Part shown: positions 51,875 to 60,132 of the stretch, in pieces | Position numbering within the stretch: position 1 is the first letter of the stretch | Layout: each line of letters starts with the position of its first letter | Assembly: GCA_947454155.1 (NCBI GenBank) | Contig: CANGIT010000017.1 | Location: 1-60,132, forward strand | DNA length: 60,132 nucleotides | Direction: 5' to 3' | From: Chitinophagaceae bacterium | GTDB lineage: Bacteria > Bacteroidota > Bacteroidia > Chitinophagales > Chitinophagaceae | The notes under the pieces: generated by a model | What the model was told of the DNA's origin: nothing | The model's database searches: none | Seen by the model: the letters and a program-made list of their open reading frames with translations, nothing else | Made by a program: the position numbers and the translations under genes

Positions 51875-54800
51875 CTAATACTTCACCACCTTTACGGTCT
51901 TCTTCTCATTACCCGATAACACTTCAATGAAGTAGGTCCCAGCTTTCAGATCAGTGCCCAAAGAAAGCGTCTCGTTGCCGGCGACTTTCATTGATTTAAC
52001 AAAACGTCCCTGTATGTCAAAAACATTTATGGTCACCTCCGAAGATGTATTTTTTAATAACAGCTTGAAAGCTGTAGTTGTAGGGTTTGGATAAACCATC
52101 ACTGACATAGATTGGTTGAACATTGGCTGGTTGGATTTTAAAACAGGAGGTTGAGTACTTGTAAATAATGAAGGACATGAAGGAAGTTTAATATTCAGCA
52201 CCTTGAGCGAACTGACCGCACAATTATTGAAGGACTGAGCCGTCACTTGACCACCAACAGAAGATGATGGATAAGAAACTGTGAGCATCGTGGTGGAGTC
52301 GCCCGAAACAATTACCGCACCTGCAGGAACTGTCCATTTCACAAATGTGGCATTAGCCGGCATAGCCGCTAATGTGTACGTGTATACCCTATTGGGACAA
52401 GCACTTGTTTGTATCACATCAAATGCACCCGGAGTAGCAGGATTCAATCTTGAAACAATGAGTGTTCTTACAGTACTGTTACCACAACCATTGACAGAAA
52501 TCACTGTTACTGTTCCGCTGACAAAATCGCTATTGTACTTAATTTGTACAGCTGTGTCATTGATTCCCGTACCGGCAGGATGGGCGAAAATGGTAGCATT
52601 TGCAGGAGCCGTCCAAGCATAACTGCTCACCCCCGACACCTTTCTGATGGTGTAAGTGGCTAAGTTACCATTAGGATTGCTGGATGACATCATGAACTCA
52701 CAAACATTAGTTGGGCCTGCAATAGTACCTGGTGCAGAAGGATTAATACCTCCAACGCTTATACTTCTTGCTACGCTTGTACCGCAACCGGTGGTTTGTA
52801 CAGTAATATTGGATCCATATACAAAGTTACTGTTGAAGGTCACCTGTATGATGGTATCATTTACTCCCAACCCTCCGGGATGTGAAACAATCGAAGCACC
52901 CGCCGGCACTGTCCAAATATAAGCTGGCGCATTGGCTACTTTTCTGATAGTAAATACCGCCAATGCATCGCTGTTGTTAATATAAGGACAGGCATTGGTA
53001 GGTCCAGTTATAGGGCCTGGCGCACTGAAATTAGCACCTGCTACAAGCAATGTTTTGTCGGCACTGCTGCCGCAATTGGCTACAGACCTTACTTTAATGC
53101 TGGAACTGATATAGCCTTGGTTGAATTTAATTACCAATGTGGTAGTGCCTTGACCGCTTACAATGGTCACGCCGGTAGGCACAGTCCACAAGTAAGAAGC
53201 AGCATTGGCTACTGGTGCAATTGAATAGCTTATTTGTGAGCCGGTTCCGATGTAACTGCAAGCACTGACTGGACCTGTGATGGCCACCGGAATACCGGGG
53301 ACTGTGCGTGCGACCGTTAAAGAGCGAGGCGAACGGCTACCACAATTGGATTGGGCGGCTACGGACACCGATCCAGAAGTAAACAGATTGGTATAGTTGA
53401 CCAAAATGGTTCGGGTACCTTGTCCGCTCACTAAAACGCATCCCGTTGGAACAGTCCATAAATAACCAGTTGTAGCCCCTCCTACTGAATCGCAGGTATA
53501 AACAGCGTTGTTGGTCTGACCAATGAAATTGCAAATATTGGTAGGCCCTGTTATGCTAGCAGGAATATTAGGGATGGTTTTGCTCAGTAAAAAACTACCG
53601 GTAGCACTGCTGCATCCGGCCGCTGAAACGGCAGTTACATAAAATCGCTGGTTGGTGGCAGCCAAAGCAGTGGTGAAAGTAACCGACAAAATGTTGGTGC
53701 CTTGTCCGCTTTGTATCAGCACACCGGGCGGAACCGTCCAGTTATAATTGGAAGCGCCTAGAACCGTTGCTATCGAATAATTGGTTGGAATGGCACTTCC
53801 TACTAGGCTACAAACTTCTGCCGGACCACTTATAAGACCAAGCACGGGTAATGTATTTACAGTTAAGTGCAACGTAATAACAGAATCGCAACCGGATGCA
53901 TTGGTAAACGTTTGCATGTAGTTTCCGGATGCAGTATAGGTGTTGCCATACCATACGATACTGCCACAAACCGTAGCAGTCGTATCAATAGCGTTGCCGC
54001 TTAAGATGTTCAGATGCAATGTCAAAACAGAATCACAACCTTGTACATTGGTTAATGTATGGGTATAATTACCCGAAGCTGTATAAGTTGTACCATACCA
54101 GCCAAAGCTGTTGCAAGCCGAAGCTGTGGTATCTCCGGTGTTTGGTGTACAAGTGATCGTTAAATTCAAAGTAACGATACTATCACAACCCGCTGCATTC
54201 GTAGTTGTCCATGTTGGCGTGTTAGTTGATATTGTGTAAGTAACACCATGCCATGTATATGGACCTGCATTTGAAATGACTTCAATATAAGAAGATGGCT
54301 GCAAAATGGTCAAATGAAGCGTCACCACACTATCACATCCTGAAGCATTGGTATACACACGCGTTGGCGTTCCGGATGTTGTATAGGTTTGACCATACCA
54401 GTCAAAGCTGTTACACACCGATACTGTTGTATCACCTGTATTCGCATGACCTATAGTTAAATGTAAAGTCACTACAGAATCACAACCGCTGGCATTCGTG
54501 AATGTATGCGTTGTTGTTGCAGAACTTGTGTACGTTGTTCCGTACCAAACATAACTGTTACAAGCAAACGCTGTTGTATCTCCTGTGTTTGCATGACCTA
54601 CAGTCAAATGTAATGTCACCACAGAATCACAACCATTTACATTAGCGAAAGTATGGGTTGGTGTAGCTGAGTTGTTGTACGTTGTTCCGTACCATACAAA
54701 ACTATTACATGCAAAAGCAGTGGTATCGCCTGTTGATGTTGCAATATTTTGCGTTACTGTGATGCTCGCTGTTGATGTACAACCATTAGCTCCCGTTACA

Positions 54801-57800
54801 GTAACTGTATAGGTGCCAGGAGCTGTAATGCTTGCAGTAGCAGATGTACCTAAGCTGTTACTCCAAGAGTAAGAAGCCCCACCTGTTGCTGTTACGCTGA
54901 TGGCTGTTCTTGTACATGTCAATACTGTTGAACCCGTGTTATTTGTAATACCTGCTGTTGGCGCTGTGATATTTTGTGTGGCAGTAATGCTAGACGTTGA
55001 TGTACAACCGTTAGCTCCCGTTACGGTAACCGTATAGGTACCTGGAGTTGTAATGCTTGCAGTGGCAGATGAACCTAGGCTGTTGCTCCATGAGTAAGAC
55101 ACACCACCCGTTGCTGTTACGCTGATGGCTGTTCTTGAACATGTCAATACTGTTGAGCCCGTATTGTTTGTAATAGCAGCAGTTGGCAATGTAACATCTC
55201 TTGTAATTGTTATGCTTGACGTTGATGTGCAACCATTAGCTCCTGTTACGGTAACGGTGTATGTACCCGCAGCAGTGATGCTTGCATTAGCAGAAGCGCC
55301 TAAGCTGTTACTCCATGAGTAAGAAGCTCCACCTGTTGCTGTTACACTGATCGCTGTTGTTGTACATGTTAATACTGTTGATCCAGTATTGTTGGTGATA
55401 CCTGCAGTTGGTGCAACGATATCCTGAGTTATTGTAATGCTTGATGTGGCTGTACAACCCGAAGCATTTGTTACTGTAACGGTGTATGTACCAGGAGCAG
55501 TAATGCTCGCATTGGCAGAAGTTCCCAAACTGTTGCTCCAAACATAAGACACTCCACCTGTTGCTGTTACGCTGATGGCTGTTCTTGAACATGTCAATAC
55601 TGTTGAGCCCGTATTGTTTGTAATAGCAGCATTTGGTAATGCGCTAACCGTTGCCGATACTGCTGTTCTTGTTGCCGATATACAACCCGTAACCGTATCT
55701 CTTGCTTCTGCATAATAGGTAGTAGTTGCAGAAATCGTAGGTGTTGTAAATGTATTGGTTCCTGTTGCTAAAGCCGTACCTCCAGTTGGAGCCGCATACC
55801 AATCAATTTTAGCACCGGCACTTGCAGTTGCAGTAAGGTTAGATGTACCCGATACACATACTGTTGATGCTGAAGAGGATGCTACTGTTGGTAATGGATT
55901 TACCGTAGCCACCACAATCATTTTTGAATCAGGTTGAGCTCCTGCTACCCAATTTGAGGTACTACCTGTTAAAGCAAAATTATTTAAATTACCCGTGAAA
56001 TTATTGCCTGAAGCATCTGACAATGTATTGATAGCAGGACTTGTATTATTGCCACTCGCAATTCCTTGATTAAAATGATAAGCTACAACTAAACCTGTTT
56101 GTGCGTTTAGCTCACTGTACATATTTGTCAAAATTTGCGATTGCGTGCGCGCGCCTTTCCAAATACGAAGCTCATCAAGTGATATTTTAGTTGAATAATT
56201 AACGCCATCCGCATAAGAATTATAGGTGCCTAATTGAAAATTTGGACTCGAAGCCGGAAGATTCAAATCCGCTGTAAAGGTTAGGGTTTCTTTATAAATT
56301 CCATTAATATAAATAGCCATACCTCTGTTCGATGCCGTATATACCAATGCCACATGTGTCCATACATTTGGAATAAGCGCAGCGGTTGTAGCCTCTTGGT
56401 CATTATTGGTAGAATTATGATGAACTCTTATTTTTCCAGTTTCTCCAGTATACCCAATTGACTCCGCCACATTACCATTAGAATAAGTACCAAACCAAAC
56501 AATCCAACGATGTCCGGTTTGATCACCTTTATATAGTGCATAAAATTCTACACTATGGTCTTGATTGCCTGAGAATGGATTAACAAAGGAAGGAATATTT
56601 ACATAATCATTTGTTCCGTCTAAATTCAATGAATTTCCTAAGTTGGCAACAATATTCGAAGTACATCCTGTTACTGTATCTCTAGCCACAACATAATAAG
56701 GAGTTGTAGTAGAAATGCTTGGCGTTGTATAAGTATTGGTAGCAGTTAAGAATGGAGTCGTGGCTGTTGCGGTAGCATACCAATCTACAACAGTTCCTGT
56801 AACTGATGAAGCACTCAATGCAACTGTACCCGTACCACATCTAGATCCGTTGGTTACAACAGGTGAAGCTGGAGACGTATTCACAGATGTAGTAATACTG
56901 TTGGATGTTGCCGGATTGTTGACAGCACAAGTCGCATTAGAGGTCATCACTACTGATACCACATCATTATTCGCCAATGCTGAACTAGAATATATGTTTC
57001 CGTTTGTACCTACGTTATTACCATTCAATTTCCATTGATAAATTGGCGATGTACCACCATTCGTTGGCGTTGCTGTAAACATAACAGAAATTCCAGAACA
57101 AGTGATGTTGTTGGTAGCATTAGAAGAAATACTTACACTAACCGGCAAATTGGAATTAACAGTTGCCGTTACCGCTGTTCTTGATGCAGACAAACAACCT
57201 GTAACAGTATCTCTTGCTTCTGCATAAAAAATTGTTGTTCCATTTATAATAGGAGTAGTAAATGTATTGGTTCCTGTAGCTAATGGCGTACCTCCAGATG
57301 AAGCAGCATACCAATCAATTTTTGCACGTGCACTTGTTGTTGCTGAAAGAACTGTTGTCCCTGAAACACATACATAAGAAGGAGTAGTAGTTAATACTGT
57401 TGGCAATGTATTTACAGTTGCTGTTACTGCTGTTCTGGCAGCAGATACACAACCTGTTGTTATATTTTTGGCTTGCGCATAATAAACAGTAGAAACAACA
57501 ATGCTTGGTGTGGTATAGCTTAAGCTATTGGTTTGCAAAGTAGTACCTCCACTTGCAACTGCATACCAATCTATCGTTTCACCAGAAGCTGGCGTAGCCG
57601 AAATAGTTACGGTACCAGTACCACATCTTGAAGCATTACCTGCTAATGGCGAAGTTGGCAGCGCATTTATTGTTGCTGCTACTGCTACCCTACTTGGCGC
57701 CAAACAACCAAAAGTGGCATTTCTGGCTTGTGCATAATATATTGTAGTTGTTGATATTGATGGTGTAGTAAAGCTGGTCACTCCTGTTGCTAATGCTGTT

Positions 57801-60132
57801 CCTCCAGAAGCAGCAGCATACCAATCAACCGTTTCACCGGTACCTACTGTTGCACTCAATGTCACGGTACCTGTTGCGCATCTCGAAGCTGGTGTAGTAG
57901 ACGTAATGGCTGGCGAACCAACACTTCCTATAACAATGGTATCACTATTGGCAACACATCCATTATTTCCTGTAACTGTAACACTATATGAGCCAGGAGT
58001 TGAAACTGGTATTGTAGAGGTAGTTGCGCCAGTAGACCACAAGTAAGAACTGATGGGAACAGCATTAGATGCTATTACAACAGGAGAAGGCACTACTCTT
58101 GTTACACCATTATTTAATGTAGCATTAGCATTCGAACGGGCAAGGTTATACGAAGTTGTTCCACCACCTTCATCAAATTTCAAATATTCAACCAACCCAC
58201 TCGTATTAGGTGCCATTGATTGATTCATTCCCGCCTGAATTTGAGCCTGAGTTCTAGCTACATTCCATACTCGGAATTCATCAAACTTAGAGGCAGTCAC
58301 CCTATAAGAAGTTTGTGGGGTATATCTTGGATCTAAGCCTAAAGTTATTCTACTGTTTGCAGGATTATTGAAACTTTCTGTAAATCCAGTTGTAGAAGCA
58401 ACCAATTGTCCATCTACATATGCATACATTCCTGTTGAAGAACAAGTAGTGGCGATATGATGCCAGCCTGTTGTTGGGAAATTGAATGATAATGTTTTTG
58501 AACCACCTGAAATAGGCGATTGAATTTGAAAAACAATTACACCACTTACATCTATGTGCCAAAGCCATGTGAATTTTCCATTAAAATTAGGCAAAATCAA
58601 TGCACCTTGTCCAGCCCATACATTACTACTTGAATTTACCCAAGATTCAATCGCAATCTCATTCGTAAAGCTGCGATAAGGATTGGCAACCTCTACATAA
58701 TCATCAACTCCATCTACCTGAACAGCATTACCACCACTTGTTGATAATGTTACACTTCCTCCAGGACAAAGCGTTGTGTAGCCATCAGCATAAACCGAAG
58801 GTGTTGGCGATGCGTTTACAGTTGCCGTTACTGCTGTACGTGATGCTGAGCTACAACCAGCTATTGCACTGGTAAATGCTGCATAATATACTGTAGTGGC
58901 GCTTATACTTGGTGTGGTAAACGTAGTGGTATTCGTAGCTAATGCAGTACCTCCTGAAGAGGCAGCATACCAATCGATTTGATCATTAGTAGCTGTTGAA
59001 GCACTTAGGCTAACCGTTCCCGTTCCACATCTTGAACCATTAGTTACGTTCACTGTAACACCACTTAAAATTGTCGCTGTAACCGCTACCCTGCTTGCCG
59101 CTATACAACCTGTAATTGTATTTCTAGCTTCCGCATAATAGGTAGTTGTTGATGAAATACTTGGCGTTGTAAATGAAGCAGAACCTGTTGACAATGCAGA
59201 ACCACCCGAAGCAGCAGCATACCAATCAACAGTAATACCTGACGCTACTGTTGCAGATATTGAAACCTCACCTGTTCCACATCTTGAGCCATTTACTGCA
59301 ACTGCTGTAGCAGGCAATGGATTTACTACTGCATTTACAGTTGTTCTTGCAGCAGCCACACAACCTGATGTAGTGTTGGTAGCTTCAACATAATAACTAG
59401 TGTTTTGTGATAATGAAGGAGTAGTAAATGTAGCTCCTGTTGCGACTAAGTTTCCACCGGTTGATGCATCATACCAAGTATAAGTAATACCTGATACCAC
59501 GTTCACACTGAAGGTAACGGTTCCATCTCCACAACGTGTTTCAGTGGTGTTGGTTAATGTTGGTGAGGCCGGCAATGGATTGATAGTAAGTTGCAGCGTA
59601 TCTACTGAAGCACATCCTGTTGCATTGTTATATGCATAGGTGTAAGTACCCGACTGCGTATACACTGTACCATTCCAAGAGTAGGTAACGCATGCAGATT
59701 GAGTAGTTACATTATTTGTTGAGTAGTTAATTACAATATGTGCTGTAACCACTGAATCACAACCGTTCACTGTTTGATAAGTATGAACATAATCACCTGT
59801 TGTTGTAACAACTTGCGACCATGGTAAGGTCAATGTGTTACAAGCTGTGTCATTGAATTCAGAAGTTGTTGAGTAGTTGATAACAATATGAGCTGTAACT
59901 ACTGAATCACAACCATTCACTGTTTGATAAGTGTGAACATAATCACCGGTTGTTGTAACTACTTGAGACCATGGTAAAGTCAATGTATTACAAGCAACAT
60001 CGTTGTATGAAGATGAAGTTGAGTAGTTGATAACGATATGAGCCGTTACTACAGAATCACAACCATTCACAGTTTGATAGGTGTGGTCGTAGTTTCCAGA
60101 AACAGTTACCACAGTTCCCCATGGCAATGTCA
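51875..60132 (-). CDS. Giant T9SS cargo protein, C-terminal 2,751 residues (starts beyond right edge)
   Basis: The frame is open from the right edge to a stop at 51875. In order: three 50-residue 'LTLPW...NGCDS' repeats (~1-155 of the visible part); Ig_7/CHU_C-associated domains with 'DWYAA' and 'TPSISTTTVYYA' (several, ~210-470); a LamG domain ('VDGVDDYVEV', ~490-690); more Ig_7 domains; a second LamG ('NLDGTNDYVNI', ~1165-1395); six SprB/PKD-like repeats ('TNNTGSTVLTC'); about seven 'GDTTAFACNSFVWYGTTY' repeats; seven 'YIWTVPAGA'-type PKD-like units; and a T9SS sorting tail ('VYPNPTTTAFKLLL' to 'TVKVVKY'). The start and signal peptide lie outside the window. Likely a surface adhesin or matrix protein. 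Confidence 0.9.
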   Translation of the reverse strand, partial: TLPWGTVVTVSGNYDHTYQTVNGCDSVVTAHIVINYSTSSSYNDVACNTLTLPWSQVVTTTGDYVHTYQTVNGCDSVVTAHIVINYSTTSEFNDTACNTLTLPWSQVVTTTGDYVHTYQTVNGCDSVVTAHIVINYSTNNVTTQSACVTYSWNGTVYTQSGTYTYAYNNATGCASVDTLQLTINPLPASPTLTNTTETRCGDGTVTFSVNVVSGITYTWYDASTGGNLVATGATFTTPSLSQNTSYYVEATNTTSGCVAAARTTVNAVVNPLPATAVAVNGSRCGTGEVSISATVASGITVDWYAAASGGSALSTGSASFTTPSISSTTTYYAEARNTITGCIAASRVAVTATILSGVTVNVTNGSRCGTGTVSLSASTATNDQIDWYAASSGGTALATNTTTFTTPSISATTVYYAAFTSAIAGCSSASRTAVTATVNASPTPSVYADGYTTLCPGGSVTLSTSGGNAVQVDGVDDYVEVANPYRSFTNEIAIESWVNSSSNVWAGQGALILPNFNGKFTWLWHIDVSGVIVFQIQSPISGGSKTLSFNFPTTGWHHIATTCSSTGMYAYVDGQLVASTTGFTESFNNPANSRITLGLDPRYTPQTSYRVTASKFDEFRVWNVARTQAQIQAGMNQSMAPNTSGLVEYLKFDEGGGTTSYNLARSNANATLNNGVTRVVPSPVVIASNAVPISSYLWSTGATTSTIPVSTPGSYSVTVTGNNGCVANSDTIVIGSVGSPAITSTTPASRCATGTVTLSATVGTGETVDWYAAASGGTALATGVTSFTTPSISTTTIYYAQARNATFGCLAPSRVAVAATINALPTSPLAGNASRCGTGTVTISATPASGETIDWYAVASGGTTLQTNSLSYTTPSIVVSTVYYAQAKNITTGCVSAARTAVTATVNTLPTVLTTTPSYVCVSGTTVLSATTSARAKIDWYAASSGGTPLATGTNTFTTPIINGTTIFYAEARDTVTGCLSASRTAVTATVNSNLPVSVSISSNATNNITCSGISVMFTATPTNGGTSPIYQWKLNGNNVGTNGNIYSSSALANNDVVSVVMTSNATCAVNNPATSNSITTSVNTSPASPVVTNGSRCGTGTVALSASSVTGTVVDWYATATATTPFLTATNTYTTPSISTTTPYYVVARDTVTGCTSNIVANLGNSLNLDGTNDYVNIPSFVNPFSGNQDHSVEFYALYKGDQTGHRWIVWFGTYSNGNVAESIGYTGETGKIRVHHNSTNNDQEATTAALIPNVWTHVALVYTASNRGMAIYINGIYKETLTFTADLNLPASSPNFQLGTYNSYADGVNYSTKISLDELRIWKGARTQSQILTNMYSELNAQTGLVVAYHFNQGIASGNNTSPAINTLSDASGNNFTGNLNNFALTGSTSNWVAGAQPDSKMIVVATVNPLPTVASSSASTVCVSGTSNLTATASAGAKIDWYAAPTGGTALATGTNTFTTPTISATTTYYAEARDTVTGCISATRTAVSATVSALPNAAITNNTGSTVLTCSRTAISVTATGGVSYVWSNSLGTSANASITAPGTYTVTVTNASGCTATSSITITQDIVAPTAGITNNTGSTVLTCTTTAISVTATGGASYSWSNSLGASANASITAAGTYTVTVTGANGCTSTSSITITRDVTLPTAAITNNTGSTVLTCSRTAISVTATGGVSYSWSNSLGSSATASITTPGTYTVTVTGANGCTSTSSITATQNITAPTAGITNNTGSTVLTCTRTAISVTATGGASYSWSNSLGTSATASITAPGTYTVTVTGANGCTSTASITVTQNIATSTGDTTAFACNSFVWYGTTYNNSATPTHTFANVNGCDSVVTLHLTVGHANTGDTTAFACNSYVWYGTTYTSSATTTHTFTNASGCDSVVTLHLTIGHANTGDTTVSVCNSFDWYGQTYTTSGTPTRVYTNASGCDSVVTLHLTILQPSSYIEVISNAGPYTWHGVTYTISTNTPTWTTTNAAGCDSIVTLNLTITCTPNTGDTTASACNSFGWYGTTYTASGNYTHTLTNVQGCDSVLTLHLNILSGNAIDTTATVCGSIVWYGNTYTASGNYMQTFTNASGCDSVITLHLTVNTLPVLGLISGPAEVCSLVGSAIPTNYSIATVLGASNYNWTVPPGVLIQSGQGTNILSVTFTTALAATNQRFYVTAVSAAGCSSATGSFLLSKTIPNIPASITGPTNICNFIGQTNNAVYTCDSVGGATTGYLWTVPTGCVLVSGQGTRTILVNYTNLFTSGSVSVAAQSNCGSRSPRSLTVARTVPGIPVAITGPVSACSYIGTGSQISYSIAPVANAASYLWTVPTGVTIVSGQGTTTLVIKFNQGYISSSIKVRSVANCGSSADKTLLVAGANFSAPGPITGPTNACPYINNSDALAVFTIRKVANAPAYIWTVPAGASIVSHPGGLGVNDTIIQVTFNSNFVYGSNITVQTTGCGTSVARSISVGGINPSAPGTIAGPTNVCEFMMSSSNPNGNLATYTIRKVSGVSSYAWTAPANATIFAHPAGTGINDTAVQIKYNSDFVSGTVTVISVNGCGNSTVRTLIVSRLNPATPGAFDVIQTSACPNRVYTYTLAAMPANATFVKWTVPAGAVIVSGDSTTMLTVSYPSSSVGGQVTAQSFNNCAVSSLKVLNIKLPSCPSLFTSTQPPVLKSNQPMFNQSMSVMVYPNPTTTAFKLLLKNTSSEVTINVFDIQGRFVKSMKVAGNETLSLGTDLKAGTYFIEVLSGNEKKTVKVVKY
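59692..60132 (-). repeat. In-frame 150-bp tandem repeat array, right edge
   Basis: The 'atgg' of ccatgg falls at 59821, 59971 and 60121, exactly 150 bp apart, encoding 50-residue units with 'WSQVVTTTGDYVHTYQTVN'. The edge unit reads WGTVVTVSGNYDHTYQ. This is the same repeat family and phase as at 1-750. Confidence 0.95.

Noticed and set aside
1..60132. The window as a complete circular plasmid or phage
   Set aside because: It carries core genes (sucC, class A PBP, PorW-like) and no replication, capsid or mobilisation genes; a direct end join would also lose 21 nt of a repeat.
1..60132. tRNA, rRNA, CRISPR arrays, insertion sequences
   Set aside because: No cloverleaf arms, rRNA segments, spacer-repeat pattern or transposase reading frame was found. 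The regular 150-bp arrays are coding and in frame.

Overview
The window looks like a chromosomal contig from a member of the Bacteroidota, probably Chitinophagaceae or a relative. The evidence is four secreted proteins or protein fragments that are rich in Ig-like, LamG or 'NGCDS' modules or carry type IX secretion (T9SS) C-terminal sorting tails, a PorW/SprE-like T9SS component, a Porin_10-type porin, a HYC_CC_PP protein, a Reg_prop/Y_Y_Y sensor kinase with a LytTR regulator, TAnnTTTG-type promoter elements and almost no Shine-Dalgarno sequences. I found no rRNA, tRNA, CRISPR array, transposase or phage gene.

Layout. 1-3379 (minus) is the N-terminal part of a giant repeat-rich secreted protein running off the left edge. 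A divergent Crp/Fnr-type regulator follows, with a 16-bp palindrome between the two. 4478-16249 (minus) is an intact ~3,920-aa T9SS cargo protein, preceded by a small DUF4907 gene. 16.6-18.0 kb is repeat-rich and carries a ParE-type toxin-antitoxin pair between ~100-bp direct repeats. 18.0-22.1 kb is a two-component system. 22.2-24.7 kb is a heavy-metal (probably copper) handling cluster. 24.8-40.3 kb is mostly core-type genes: Porin_10, sucC, a GNAT, a class A PBP, PorW/SprE, an M23-less membrane protein, AtpZ, SprT-like, a thioredoxin, YgiD-like dioxygenase and an MHS-type MFS transporter. 40.3-43.1 kb holds a two-domain esterase and uxuA, suggesting use of uronate-containing polysaccharide.

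43.1-51.6 kb is an AT-rich accessory stretch: two TlpA-like paralogues, a HigBA pair, a GNAT-like protein with a 56-aa partner, a redoxin, and a multicopper oxidase with a T9SS tail. It also holds several decayed fragments (HigB start, T9SS tail scrap, AraC HTH, DUF4143 C-terminus). Intergenic blocks here are repeated: the same terminator hairpin and the same 26-bp motif recur after successive genes. 51875-60132 (minus) is the C-terminal part of another giant T9SS protein running off the right edge.

How it fits together. The giant proteins, the multicopper oxidase and PorW belong to one export theme (T9SS surface display). The most unusual structures are the exact 150-bp repeat array present at both window ends, the modular intergenic blocks between 43.4 and 46.5 kb, a possible beta-pore-like block inside the intact giant protein, the GNAT/small-protein pair, and long 3'-untranslated repeats and hairpins.
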